From assembly GCF_017591425.1 (NCBI RefSeq), contig NW_024467120.1, positions 5,952,001-6,016,000 on the forward strand: a stretch of DNA of 64,000 nt. The letters run 5' to 3'. Position 1 is the first letter of the stretch. Each line of letters starts with the position of its first letter. Below are positions 1 through 11,048 of this stretch, in pieces. The DNA comes from Ochotona curzoniae. Lineage: Eukaryota; Chordata; Mammalia; Lagomorpha; Ochotonidae. Both the position numbers and the translations under genes were made by a program. The notes under the pieces are model-generated. The model did not search any database, had not been told where the DNA came from, and worked only from the letters and a program-made list of their open reading frames with translations.

Positions 1-326
1 ACCACAGACTGAGTGGCTTAGGAACAGCACACATGGCTCTCTGGTTCTGGAGACCTGAAGTCCAAGATTAACGTGCCAGGACATTTGACGTCTGGTAAAG
101 GTCAACTTTCTATTTCATAGCCGACACATGCTAAGTGAATCTTCACATAGCAGAAGTGGAAAACAGCTCTCTCAAGCCTCCCATAAAAGGGCAGCAGCCA
201 CATCTAAGAAGGTCTGTCCCATAAACTAATCCCCTCCTAAGGGCTCCATCTGCTAATACCATCATACTGGGGATGAGGCTTCAGTGTATGAGTTTTGAAA
301 GAACAAAAACAGTCAGGTCATAGCAA
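1..326 (-). mobile_element. MLT1-type MaLR LTR fragment, cut by the window edge
   Basis: The opening CCACAGACTGAGTGGCTTA, then TCTGGAGACCTGAAGTCCAAGATT and an ending like CTTCAGTGTATGAGTTTTGAAAG, follow the antisense of MLT1/MST-type LTRs of the ERVL-MaLR group. The LTR 3' end would lie just before base 1. It is old and diverged and has no coding content. The exact subfamily cannot be told by eye. Confidence 0.7.
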
Positions 327-339
327 TAATAGTATTATC

Positions 340-428
340 CACATGTCAGTGGGATTGTGGACTACGTCTTTGTCACCTCTTTATTCCTAGAGTTTGGAAC
401 CTTGCATGTTGTAGATGTTCCATGATGT
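340..428 (+). mobile_element. possible L2 LINE 3' fragment
   Basis: The order 'GGATTGTGGACTACG..TCTTTGTCACC..TTTATTCC..GTAGATGTTCCATGA' resembles the L2 3' region (gain of 'TGTCT..TATCCCCAG..GTAGGTGCTCAATAAA'). It is short and strongly diverged, so this is a weak call. Bases 441-640 beside it show nothing recognisable apart from an AAAAG run at about 604-622. Confidence 0.35.
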
Positions 429-639
429 TACACAAAGAGCATTATGGAGAGAACATTAAAAATATTCCTTCCTCTTGAATTGTCAAACATATTGAGAGAA
501 GGCATTACTGTGGCTCAAGTTGGAATGCACATCTGTCTGCCTTTTCAAACACTCAGAAATAAGGGTAGACCATAACTAAGTCTTTCTAGTATAATAAGTC
601 TCAAAAGAAAAGAAAAGAAAATCTTCATGTGATGAAATA

Positions 640-930
640 GTAAAATCAAAGTCAAATTTCCACTTGACTAGTGCTAAGGAGGCCCGAGGATCAGTAAATG
701 AGAATGCACACCAAACATTATTGTCATGGAGTTTTGAGTGTTGCTGAAAGTCTACACTACCGTGATCATATGGGACTGGGGGTGGGAGTGGAGAAAGTAT
801 GGGGGATGTGGGGAGCAGTGTGGGGGAAGGAAAATGGAGGAATCGGTAGAGTGGAAGGAGAAATACTTGAGCCTATGGAGCTGTACCATGAATTAACTAT
901 TAATTTTTAATTAACTATTTAAAAAAAACT
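640..930 (+). mobile_element. lagomorph L1 3' UTR end
   Basis: It follows the same course as the other L1 3' ends here: 'GTCTACACTACCGTGATCATATGGG', a G-rich purine block (772-826), 'GAGCCTATGGAGCTGTACCATGAATTAA' and an A-rich end. It is 5'-truncated and no ORF2 is included. It is compared with the copies near 2,900 and 36,500. Confidence 0.6.
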
Positions 931-1252
931 TAAAAAGTGAAAGGATAAGATCATCATGTGCATGTTGGAAAAGAAGATACAGCGTTCTGTTCCTGTAAAG
1001 AGCTATATTTGAGGTGTCTACATAAATATGAATCTCCAGACGATTTGCTCTCTGTGAAAACCAGACTGGAAGAAGTTTGGGTTGAGACTCTGGTTGAAAA
1101 ACAAGGTCTGAATTTCCACCAGCAATTTATTTAAGAATTACAAATGATGAACTTCATAAAAACTGGTCTTAACTGAAGATATCTCAGATCACACAAAGGA
1201 AGAAAAAATATTCTGTGTCTAAACATATGATAAAACTTAAGAAAGAAACCTC
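931..1252. other. unassigned AT-rich spacer
   Basis: No gene, repeat head or conserved motif could be recognised. Reading frames are short and the composition is AT-rich, as in ordinary intergenic DNA. Confidence 0.5.
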
Positions 1253-1550
1253 GGGGTGAGTGCTGTGGCATTTGTGGGGAAGCTTCTGTCTGTGGTGCTG
1301 GCACAGAGGGTGCCAGTTTGAGTTCTGGCTGCTAGAGTTCTGACCTAGAAGTCTGCTAATGCACCTGGGAAGGAAGTGGAGGATGGTGCAGGTGCTGTTG
1401 GAGACTCAGCTGAAGCTCAACGGCATCTAGTGTCAGCCTTGCCCAGCCCCAGGCAATGTAGACATCTGGGGAGTAAAGCAGCAGGTGAAAGATTGCTTCT
1501 TTTCTCTGTATGTGTAACTTCATGTTTTAAATAAATAAAAGAAATATTTA
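1253..1550 (+). mobile_element. C-SINE, old and diverged
   Basis: The copy runs from GGGGTGAGTGCTGTGGCA through GCACCTGGGAAGGAAGTGGAGGATGG and ACATCTGGGGAGTAAAGCAGCAG to the tail AATAAATAAAAGAAATATTTA. It is full length but has many substitutions, and the pol III boxes are degraded. Confidence 0.85.
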
Positions 1551-1689
1551 AGAAAACAAAGAAAACTCTTGAATCCCTCTGTATGTCTTTATATTTTTTG
1601 CTAATGTCTAATGCAGATTAGAGTCTGCTGTCTGTAAGTTACCTGTTACAACCTTGATAGGTTATAGTTAACATCTTTCTCACACACTC

Positions 1690-2905
1690 TAAGAAGGTGG
1701 AAGATTTCTCTGCTCTCCCGACCCATTACAGAACAGGAGGTTACATGCACAGAGTGGGGGGGGGACCCCAGCAGGAGGACAGGAGGAGGTCTGTATCCCA
1801 GCCCTGGAGACTCCCGGATCCTCACCAAGGACTATCACTACGGACACCAAGGACTACATCCCAACTGCCAAGGATACCACAGGGAATTGGAGTGCCTTCG
1901 GAGGCTGAGAACTCTGAGGTCACCCACCCCCATTTGGATCTACCACATGGGATTGAAGAAGCCCAGATTCTTCCTCACAGGATCTAATGACATCAGAACA
2001 ACAGCTAGGAGCCCTGAGCAGTCCTCAGAAACAGAGGAGCAGTAAACTTCCTTCGGGACTCAGGAGAGGAGCTTACTCTGGCCCTTACTTAGTTCCAACT
2101 TTGGCTCCTCACCCTCTCTGGCAATGACCATCAGGGTCGCCCTGGAGCCGCCCCCCACCCCCAAATTAGATTAGATAGACAGAGACCAATAAGGAAAGCT
2201 TAGAACAGACAGGAAACAATCAGCTTGGACTCCCATATACCTTACTGGAAAGGACACAAAGATTAGCTACTACTCACTAAGGTATTGAAGATTTCTCTGC
2301 ACACCCCTCCAAAACTGATGTGCTCCTCAATTAATATATGGCATGTTTGAGTTATAAGCCTGTTTGGACTATCCTAAAATTTGTGAACTTCAGTATAAAT
2401 ATTGTTTGAATACTATAAGCTGCTAAATATAAAAATGAAAATAGACACGGGACAGCTGACTAGCACCCTATAACTATTTTAAGGTGTATAGCAGCCGGTT
2501 CTGTATAATCTAAAATGAAATGTCAATGAAGTAGTCACAGGATGTGGTTAAGAACTTGCATTTTCTAACATATTGGTCACTCAATACCATGCCAATTAAC
2601 TTCATGATGTTGCAAATTGATGTTGAAGTTTTATAGCGGCTTTTCATTGGAGGTGATGATATTCTGCCAGTTCTACTTTCAGACCAGGGGTGGTCTCCCA
2701 ATGAAACTGTCAAATTTATCTGAACAATAAGATGCCAGAGTTTCTGCATGGTCCATACCTGCAATGAAGGAATCATGACTGGATATGAACTGTACGTCTG
2801 CTACAATATGGAGGAATTCAATATTGGAGGAGGGTACAGGGAGGGGTTGGGGGAATCCCATAGCCTATGAAACTGTGTCAGAAAATGAAATAAAAAAAAA
2901 AAGAA
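1690..2905 (+). mobile_element. lagomorph L1, long 3' UTR with poly(A)
   Basis: A GC-rich upstream block (about 1,690-2,160) is followed by 'AGACCAATAAGGAAAGCTTAGA', 'AGTATAAATATTGTTTGAATACTATAAGC' and the terminal 'CCCAATGAAACTGTCAAATTTATCTGAACAATA...CCTATGAAACTGTGTCAGAAAATGAAATAAAA'. This agrees with remembered lagomorph L1 3' UTRs. A canonical G-quadruplex motif lies at 2,826-2,853. ORF2 is absent, so it is a 5'-truncated insertion. The short ORFs across it on both strands are chance frames. Confidence 0.8.
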
Positions 2906-3109
2906 AACTATTCAAATATATTAAAAGCAACAAAAGCAATTAATCTAGACCATGTACAACATATAAAAAATTGAAAGAAGAATGCCAAAAGGAAAGAAAT
3001 GAGTATCCATTTAATGAAGAGCTAGGATAAAATGACTGAATTCGGAATTTCAACAACAGTCAATATTTTCTAAAAAATGAAATGAAGCAAAAATTTTAGC
3101 AAGAAATTG

Positions 3110-3315
3110 GGGGCTGGAGTTGCAGTATAGCAGCTAAATCTGCCATTAAGAAGCCAGCAACCCTTAAGGGTGCAGGTTCAAGTCCTGGCTGGTCCATTTC
3201 CAAACCAGTTCCTTGCTAATCTCCAGGGAGATCTATTTTGGCCATTGGGGAGTGAAGCAGATTGAAGAGGTCTCTGTCTTTCCCCCTCTATAACTCAGCC
3301 TCTCAAATAAACATC
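3110..3315 (+). mobile_element. C-SINE with internal deletion
   Basis: The head (GGGCTGGAGTTGCAGTATAGCAGCTAAA) and B-box area (GTGCAGGTTCAAGTCCTGG) are present. The middle third is missing: 'CTCCAGGGAGATC' passes straight to 'GGCCATTGGGGAGTGAAGCAG'. The CT-rich segment and a short CTCAAATAAA tail close it. Confidence 0.8.
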
Positions 3316-3624
3316 CTAACATGACTTTTTAAACTTGATCTGACTGTTGGCAATGGCTCCAGCAGGAAGCCAAAAGACATTGGAGTTCATTTACACAAAG
3401 CTACAGAGGTCAGGCAATAGTATTTTAGCAGCCATTATAAACTTTAGCCATATGTATTCCATCATTCTTCTCTAGCTACTTTGCAAATCCTATTATAATT
3501 TGAACAAAAAAATGAGTTAGCACTAAAAATATATAAATCTTCAGATACGTAAACTTATGGGTATTTTTTGTAAGGAAATGTAATTTTTTCTGGTGTTATA
3601 ATCTGAATCGGGGTTCAGATTATG
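3316..3624. other. unassigned spacer
   Basis: AT-rich sequence with no recognisable repeat or coding signal. Confidence 0.5.
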
Positions 3625-3785
3625 TACTTTCCACATCTAATCTTATCAACAGCTGTTTGATTACCTATTAATATGGAATTTAACATATGAGGATTCTAAG
3701 ATTCAGATAAATTAGTAATGTGTCTCTGTCACATGGTTGATAGTCCTAGGTAAGCGGGAATCACAAAGGCAAACCATTGCAGTTT
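3625..3785 (-). mobile_element. MIR SINE remnant
   Basis: The run 'ATCTAATCTTATCAACAGC...TATGAGGATTCTAAGATTCAGATAAATTAGTAATGTGTCTCTGTCACATGGTTGATAG...GGGAATCACAAAGGC' is the antisense of the MIR core ('GAGGAAACTGAGGC..TTAAGTAACTTGCCC..GTCACACAGCTAG'). It is ancient and about 160 bp. Confidence 0.6.
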
Positions 3786-4110
3786 GCTAATAGGAATACA
3801 ATTTAATCAAGAAGCAATTATTTCATAGCTGCAAGTAAGAGTTCTGGCAGAAGCAAAATGGAAGGGCCGTGGAATTCTTGTACATCCTCAAATTAAAATG
3901 AGCATACAATGACATTCATAGAAGCAAATTGATCCCAGAATTTTCAAGAAGAACGTCTTTCTTTCAGTTAGCCACAGTCTTTTTCCATAGAATTCTTTCA
4001 TGCTATGCATTCTGAGCCAACTTGTCTTATAGTTAGATAGGTGTCAGAATCTCTCCTTCCAATTACAAATCTACAATGCTTTCCTGGAAAGGAATTTGCT
4101 AAAAACTTCT
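3786..4110. other. unassigned spacer
   Basis: No recognisable element or gene signal was seen. Confidence 0.45.
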
Positions 4111-4745
4111 TAAAGATTGACTTATTAACTGCTCTGGCAGGACACAGACCCGGCAGGTGAGCGCAAGAAGCATGGAAGGAAATAGCCAAGAGATCATGGA
4201 AAGTGTCCCACTGGCATGCATTTGGCATGGGTCGGGGGCAGACCAGGCTAAATCAATTCACGTCATCCACTGGCAAATCTGAACGCTAGAACAGAGTGTG
4301 GGTTGAGCCAGAATCGGTCGTGACAAAAGCAGTACACAACACGGAATGCCAAGGTGAGGTTGCCTGTACCGGATGCGACCGCAGCACCAAACCAGCACAC
4401 GTGAGAACCAGGAAAGGAGGAGGCAGAACCGGCAGGGGAATAAGGGGTGGTTCCCTTGCTGAATGGCAATAAAAAAAAAAAAAAGACTGACTTATTATTT
4501 GAAGACCAAAATGTTATATAAAGAGGGGGAGAGAGAAAGAGATCGCTCATCTTCCAGTTCCGGCAACAGCTCAGAGCGGGCCAAGCAGAAAGTGAGATCC
4601 TTGAACTCTGCCCGGGACTAGCATGTGATTGGCAGGAACCAAAGCAGCTGAGCCATCAGCTGCAGCCTTCCAGGTGTACTAACAGGAAGTTTGATGAGAA
4701 GTAGATGCAGAGCTTGATCCCAGTATCCGATATGGGAATTGGAGA
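4111..4745 (-). mobile_element. C-SINE split by a later insertion
   Basis: The antisense tail TTAAAGATTGACTTATTA (to 4,127) is interrupted and resumes at about 4,484 as AGACTGACTTATTATTTGAAG. It then runs through the CT-rich block (as GAGAGAGAAAGAGATC) and 'GCAGCTGAGCCATCAG' to 'CCAGTATCCGATATGGG'. The two halves share GACTTATTA, the target-site duplication of the inserted element. Confidence 0.75.
4128..4484 (+). mobile_element. poly(A)-tailed retroposon inside a SINE tail, probably a truncated L1 3' end
   Basis: About 355 bp ends in GGCAATAAAAAAAAAAAAAA and is bracketed by near-identical copies of AGAYTGACTTATTA, so it arrived by target-primed reverse transcription. It is richer in CpG than its surroundings. 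A G-rich stretch (about 4,410-4,450) before the tail recalls the L1 3' ends in this window, but the body does not match them obviously. It could instead be another retroposed transcript. The 95-residue minus-strand frame across it has no recognisable domain. Confidence 0.5.
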
Positions 4746-5557
4746 CTCCAAATTGTAACTTGAATATTATGTCTAACCATTACCTGTAACTTTGACATAA
4801 CTCAACACGACCTACATATAAATTTGTCACATCTTCTTGAGGCATTTAAATAATTCAATATGTAGGAAACATTGGCTTATACCCCAACTCGCTGTAGAAT
4901 GGGAACCCCAGTACCCGATACACTGTTCCTGAGGATTGTTTTGGGAATTTGTGTTTCTCCTGATCTCTGGTTTTGCATCCTACTTCTCTCATGTTCTACA
5001 GTTAACTTCATGAAAATGTTCTTTCTTTCTACTCCTCTGCCTAATCAATAGAAAAAGCCATGATAATGTTATCTCCCAGCATGCACTATTCGACAGCTAT
5101 TACTCAGGGCCTTGCACTGTGCAGTGTTCACACACTGCAGCCGAGGGAACCATTGGTTCCCTGAAATTCATGACTGGTTCTATAATTCTGTCTCTAGGGA
5201 ACATTCATGGATTTCCTCGTCTTTTTGGATTGCTTGGTCCATCTTGATGCTAGGCTGTCCCCTGTTCTGATTTGAATTCCTGCTCTAACTCTCTTTCTAC
5301 AACTTTCTTCCCACAAGCAAACTGGCCTGATTTTTTCATAAACACAGAGAAGCCTTGCACTCCTTTCTTACAGAATCCAGAAATATTGTTTAATGATCAT
5401 GATATTGCTTTCCAGATAAAAAAGATATGACTAAAGTAGATACGTAAATATGATATAAACATATGATAACCTCTTATCAGAAATGGTTAAGAAATTATGA
5501 ATATCACATGTATAATAAAAATTCCCCATGTGAAACATTACAGGGATTAATAGATTC
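4746..5557. other. unassigned, mostly single-copy-looking DNA
   Basis: No SINE, LINE or LTR landmarks were found. Short pyrimidine-rich patches and no open frame above about 73 codons. Nothing here supports an exon. Confidence 0.5.
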
Positions 5558-5894
5558 TTTAACATTTATTTTTATCGGGAAGGTATATACAAAGAGAGAT
5601 ACATACACAGAAAGAGATTCTCCAGAGATTCTCCAACCACTGGTTTGCCCCCAAAATGGCCCAGTGGCTCAGCCCCAGAGCTGAGCCAATCAAATTTAGG
5701 AGCCGGGCCTACAATGGGTCTCCCACTAGGGCACAGGGACCCAAGGAGTTGGATGATCCTTCGCTGCTTTCTCAGGCCATAAGCAGAGAGCGGAATCAGA
5801 AGAGGAGCAGCCGGGACACAGATCTCTGCCCATATGGGATGCTCACGTTGCAGGCGCAGGTGGAGGATTAGTTCACCATGCCACTGCACTGGCC
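5558..5894 (-). mobile_element. C-SINE, full length
   Basis: Tail AACATTTATTTTTATCGGGAA, CT-rich block as AGAGATACATACACAGAAAGAG, then GAGCTGAGCCAATC, GGCCATAAGCAGAGAGCGGAATC, TGCCCATATGGGATGC and a terminal CTGGCC. The 121-codon minus-strand ORF here is SINE-derived. Confidence 0.85.
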
Positions 5895-6040
5895 ACAGGT
5901 ACAAAAAATATATATTTTTAAATAAAACATGGCCCAAATAGTGCTTTGACTAGAATTGCTAGTGATATACCTGGCTTATTTTTTAAATTAATGATTGAAT
6001 TCACTTAAAAGAGTGACAAAACCAGAAAAAGACAAAGTCC

Positions 6041-6288
6041 TTAAGAGAGAGATCTTACATCCACTGGTTCATTCCCCAAATGTTCACGATGGCTGGGATC
6101 TGGCTAGGTCATTGCCAGGAGCCCATACCCCATCCTGGTCACCTACATGAGTGGCAAGATGCCGTCATCTGCTGCTTTGCCAGACATATTAACAGGGAGC
6201 TGATGCCAAAGCCGAGCATCAAGTGCTCAAGAGTGCACACCTACGAGAAGCCAGCAGGTCTAGACGGGTAGACCACAACCCTGGCCCC
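6041..6288 (-). mobile_element. C-SINE, diverged, 3'-truncated
   Basis: AAGAGAGAGATCTTACATCCACTGG, CATTCCCCAAATGTTCACGATGGCTGGG and TTAACAGGGAGCTGATGCC lead to a terminal CCTGGCCCC. The A-rich tail is almost absent. The plus-strand frame contains a zinc-finger-linker-like HTYEKP by chance only. Confidence 0.7.
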
Positions 6289-8131
6289 ACAATCTGTTTA
6301 TTCTGCCAAACGCAGCAAGGATTTCAACATTATAAAGTGCTTTATATACTTAAGGTTTTGCAACACATGGGCAGAAAGTGTTAACAAATAAATATCCCAA
6401 CATACTAAAATTCTAGTCACATGAATGATACAAAGCAACAGAAAAAAAAATAGATGGGTCAAAATATATGAGAAATATCTGCTGATTACACTAAGTGCAC
6501 AAAAAGCCTGGATTTTCAAGTAGATGAAAAGGTTGACAGATCCTAGGGCCATAAACATGGCTTTCACATTGCTTGCTAAGCCCATGTTACACTGGCTCAA
6601 GGCTTTAGTGCCAGGACCAAACTTAGAACTGCCTGGCAAGGTGAAGTTGACTTTAAGTAATGAATTCTACAATCTAAAACCTTGCAGCAAAGACTTACCC
6701 CCGGCACTGCACTCCAGGACCACCCAGCGGCTTTGCAGACTTTACTCTGAGGTCTTTTCTGAAGAAAGGAACTCGTTACCACATTTGAAATGGCAGGGCC
6801 AAACTTTGCATGAATTTTTAGCCTTTTAAATGAAGCTCCTGCCTAATTGCTATTATTTCTCCTGCCACATTAATTTTTATTATTTTATATTGCCTAAAAT
6901 CAATTCAAAATGTTTTAATCCAATATATTTTTGGGGAAAAAATACAGCTCTGAATTCATAAGCAACCCCTATGGCATGTCCTTGGCATCGGCTGTAAAAT
7001 TCCAAAGTACCTAATTTATTTGATTGATTGATTTTTGAATGTTTAAAAGGGTACCAAGCCCAACAGCATATAATTTTTCTCTTACAAAACAGAATGTGAA
7101 TGAATAAAAGATAATTGCTCTTTTTTTGTATGCAGTCTGTTGTCTCTGAAGAGTTTGTGGGTTTTTTTTTTTAAACTTTTCTAAACCTATGAGGTGACTG
7201 AAAAGGGATCTTTTCCTTTTCACAGCAATAAGAGCTCCCTACCTTTCCTCAGTCAAAACGCAGTCCCAGCTCTGAGCTCTGCTGTTGCACTAACTTCGCC
7301 AGGATGCGAGCTTACTCAGGTGTAAGTACACCACAATTCCAGTGAATGCAGTGCGTTCTAGACTGGAATCTACCTGTTTGGTGCAAAAGAATGTCTTACT
7401 CCATGATTTTCCGGTTGGCAGATGCAACCCCAGTCTCTCCAAGTTTGCAGACTGAGCACAATGCAAAGAAATTGGGTTTTATTTTCCGAAGGAAGCAGCA
7501 GGATGTAGCCTATCAGCTAGCTACCAGCCTGTACAGTACAGCCTAGGCAAAACTAAAGCAACCCTTATCTCTCCTCTCACTTCCATCAGTCTTGAACATG
7601 GTGAACAGTATGGGGCTGGCCGAAAGAATTACATTCCCTTATCTTGCTGACCACAGCAATCACTCTTTGTAATCCCAGGGGAAAGATTTCAGGTGGTTAT
7701 GAAGGGGACAGCAGGCTGAAGAACAAGAGAGAATGTTCACTAACCCCAGCAACTCTACGGCCTGCTGCTTTGCTATGTCTTTCCCACAGCTCTAGAAATC
7801 CTTTAACCAAGAAGTTAGGCAAAAATGAGATTTAATGTTAAGAGCACTTTGTGGAGATGATAATAAATTTTGTTTTCATCCTTGAAACTTTAGAAGTATA
7901 CTAACCAATTTCCTGCAATTTTTATTGCCTCAGTCTGCTTTGGGGCAAAGGGAGATGATGTAGGAAAATAATCCTCCCTTCAAAATATTATGGGTTTCGA
8001 ATCTGATTACATGTTCTCTCTTACATTTGGCACGATCTATAGGCAAAACAAGCCAAATTGTGACCCTTCTTTTCCAAGAATTGTAATTTGGTTTGTTTTT
8101 ATTTCTAGACCAAATAGAAAAGCACCCTGGG
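6289..8131. other. unassigned, repeat-poor block
   Basis: No SINE or LINE landmark could be followed. The longest frame overlapping the block and its right neighbour is 148 codons on the minus strand (7,930-8,376), with no domain, signal peptide or start context that I recognise. A 113-codon minus frame at 6,298-6,639 is hydrophobic but AT-rich and unsupported. Short poly(T) at about 7,163. Confidence 0.4.
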
Positions 8132-8152
8132 ATGAGATGAGATGAGATGAAA
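8132..8152. repeat. (GATGA)n short tandem repeat
   Basis: Four direct units of GATGA occur in GGGATGAGATGAGATGAGATG. It is short and pure. Confidence 0.85.
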
Positions 8153-8639
8153 GGATTTTTTTTGGTGTCATAGACTTTGTAAGTCTCCAGAAAGAATGTG
8201 ATATCGAGTACACTTGAGTGTGAAAATTGCACAATATTAGACTGCTGTGACATAGTCACGGCTTTTGCATCTTCTGTAACACTGATGGCCAAGGCCCGGC
8301 ACCTCCACAAGATCCTCATGCAGACATGACACTGACCTCCGGACAAGATTATAGTTCTATGATCTGCCAAATACATACTTTACAGCTATGGGGCAAAATA
8401 TCTTCAGGAAAGACTCTGGCTGTGAAGCTTGACCCAACACGGGAGCCAAGCACTGTGTCAAAGGTCATGTCAAAATAATGTCAGGGGAATATATCTGAGA
8501 AAGTATCCTACTATCCCGGTGCAGGTGCAATGAACTGAAGATGTGACTCCTGCCTAGGAGGAAGAGCATTCTTCTTCCAAGGCTTTTAATTATCAATACC
8601 ATGAACCATTCTTCTCAGAGTGCCTCCTTAGATTTCATT
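8153..8639. other. unassigned spacer
   Basis: No element was recognised. Moderately GC-balanced single-copy-looking sequence ends at the target site of the next SINE. Confidence 0.45.
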
Positions 8640-8650
8640 AAAATTATTTT

Positions 8651-8980
8651 GGGGCCTGGCATGGTAGCTTAGTGGTTAGGATCCTCACTTTGCAAGTACA
8701 GGATCCCATATGGGTGCCAGTTCTAATGCCAGTGGCCCTGCTTCCCATCCAACTCCCTGATTGTGGCCTGAGAAAAATAGTTAAGGATGGCCTAAGGCCT
8801 TGGGACCCTGCACCCACAGGGGAGACTTGGATGAGGCTCCTGGCTCCTGGTTTTGGGTCAGCTTAGCTCTGGCTGTTGCAGACACTTGGGGAGTGAGTGG
8901 GTCAGCGGATAGAAAATCTTCCTCTCTGTCTCCTCCTCTTTGTATATCTGACTTTCCAATGAAGAATAAATAAATCTTTT
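8651..8980 (+). mobile_element. C-SINE, full length with target-site duplication
   Basis: Head GGGGCCTGGCATGGTAGCTTAGTGGTTA, GGATCCCATATGGGTGCCAGTTC, and tail AATAAATAAATCTTTT. The perfect duplication AAAATTATTTT stands at 8,640-8,650 and 8,981-8,991, which marks a clean insertion of middle age. Confidence 0.93.
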
Positions 8981-8991
8981 AAAATTATTTT

Positions 8992-9345
8992 GTACTTGAA
9001 TAAATGAACAGATTTGGTAGAGGAGTACTAGTGTTGACATCAAACACATGTTGAAGAAAACTCATGATTAGCATCTCAAACAGCTGTACAGCTCACTCTG
9101 TTTGGCCTGTGTGTTTCAACAGACAGGCATCTTTGACTTGGAGAGCACTGTCCAGTGTAATGCTGGCATCTTGGAAGTGCGGATGTAGAAATATATTGGC
9201 AGATCTCCCTGAGAGCAAGCCATTATGGAAAGATGTTCCAAGGGGATAAATGTCAGGTGGTAAAAACCAAGAAAAGAAGTTCAGGAGCGTGAGGAAGGGC
9301 TAATATCATCACATGCATTGCACTGATAAATTTACCCAACTCTCG

Positions 9346-9347
<2 letters not shown>
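8992..9347. other. unassigned spacer
   Basis: No repeat or coding signal was recognised before the poly(T) tract. Confidence 0.45.

Positions 9348-9378
<31 letters not shown>
9348..9378 (-). repeat. poly(T) tract of 31 bases
   Basis: An uninterrupted run of T follows TCTCGTC. It may be the poly(A) tail of a minus-strand retroposon whose body would lie to the right (from 9,379), but no AATAAA is seen within about 30 bases and no known family was recognised there. Confidence 0.85.
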
Positions 9379-9381
<3 letters not shown>

Positions 9382-10761
9382 AAACACCCAAGATAGATTC
9401 CTTTCTACTGCCTTGGTCCCAGGGAGTGGTGAAAATTACTTGGAAGAAACAATGAGATGGCAAGGGACAAAAGATTGTGTCTTTGTCTAGCAAGTCAGGG
9501 TCCAAAGCCTTGTCTCAATCTGTGGGCCATATCTAATCTAGACTGGCTATCCCACCATGGTCAAGGAAATATATCCCAATTATATTGGGTGAAGTTTATT
9601 ATGGAACATTTGATCGTTGTTACAAGCCACCAAATATCCTATGATTGATTGCAAATCACCTCAGAAAGCTTTACAGAATATAATGTCATATATGTTTTAC
9701 AGAATTGAAAAAAGTTTCCCAAAAACATAAATTCAATAAATCCAGAATTAAAAATAAGGAAGACTATATGCCTAAGAAAATAAAGATAGGAATCTAATGG
9801 TTAAGGAATTAATGAATAAATTTAAAACAGAAAGAAATCGGTACACATAGTTGATAATTGCAAAGAGTATGGTTAAAGGAGCAGCGAAAAGCTAATAGAG
9901 GTGGAAGACATAAAAAGACTCTACCTATTAAATATCCATACACTTAAAAAGTCAATTAAGAGCATTCAAAGATATTAAGAGAAGCTTTTCTTGACATGAA
10001 AAAATATTTCATTTCTAAGTTAAAAGAGTATACTATACGTCAAGATACCTCTGGACCTATCGAACTTCAAGGAACCATGAAGAATACCATAGAAGTATTG
10101 ACATAAAAATCAAATAGTTTCCAAGCGAGAAGAAAAGAGAAAATTTCTCCTCTGATACTTTGGGCAATGGGAGTTAAAGGTTTGTCAACAATGTCCTGGG
10201 TGAAAGAAATTATGACAAAACATTTAAACCCCTTGATGATATTTTTCAAATGTAAAACACTAGGCAAATATTTAACAACATTATGAGTTAAGGGAACGCA
10301 GGAATTACAACTGTAACCCCATTCCTAATGTGCTGCTTATGAAACCGCAAAACAAAAAGAAAGGAAAATGAAAGGAAAAACATGACAAAAAAACGAAACA
10401 AAGTTTGAAATTGTTTTGAAATATGTGAGTGTATAGAAAAGATCTGGAGTTTGTATGGAATTGTCTTACTTTAATTTAACACCAAAATGCCTACAGCTTA
10501 TAAAACACAATGTAAGCAGAAGAAACTGACAAAATAAAGCAATTAGCAAAATCAGGAGGATAAACAGGAGGGAGATGGCCGAGAGCTGCAATCGTTGGTC
10601 TAATTCATTGTAGTAAGAGTTCATCTAGGTGTGTCCAGTAAGAACAAGATGAGGAAAAATTTTTCATAGATTTTTTTTAATCAATCTTAACAAATGATAA
10701 ATCTGCGATATGGAAGGTGAGTGGAATTTCAGCTCTTCTTTAGTTAACACTTCAATGTGGA
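9379..10761. other. A-rich unassigned block, possible very old L1 sense-strand remnant
   Basis: From about 9,660 to 10,560 the plus strand is A-rich and T-poor, with phrases such as GAAAGAAATCGG and GGTGGAAGACATAAAAAGACTC. This is the composition of L1 sense strands, but no stretch could be aligned to a known part of ORF1 or ORF2. Treat as unresolved. Confidence 0.3.
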
Positions 10762-11048
10762 TTTTTTTTTCTTAAGATTTAGTAATTTTACATGCAAGAG
10801 TTACAGAGAGCTTCCTCTCATCTGCTGGTCATTTCCCACTAACTGCAATGCTAGTGCTGGGGGGGTGAGAAGCTGGTATCCAGCAGCTTCCTCCAGGTTT
10901 CCCATGAGTGCAGAGGCCTAAGTCCTTGGCCATCTTCCGCTGTTCTCCCAGGCTATTAGCTCGAAGTTGGATCGGAAATGGAACAGCTGAGATTCAAACT
11001 GGCACCCATATGGGATGCTGGCACACTTGCTTCACCAATGCACCAGCC
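10762..11048 (-). mobile_element. C-SINE, diverged
   Basis: Tail TTTTTTTTCTTAAGATTT, then TCATCTGCTGGTCATTTCCC, TTCCTCCAGGTTTCCCATGAGTGCAG, GGCACCCATATGGGATGCTGGC and the head GCACCAGCC. It abuts the poly(T) of the next element. Confidence 0.85.

Noticed and set aside
6080..6271. Zinc-finger-linker-like HTYEKP in a 63-codon frame
   Set aside because: It lies inside an antisense C-SINE and there are no Cys2His2 repeats before or after it.
7930..8376. 148-codon minus-strand frame in repeat-poor DNA
   Set aside because: No domain, no signal peptide, no neighbouring exon-like features. The length is within what chance allows in 64 kb.
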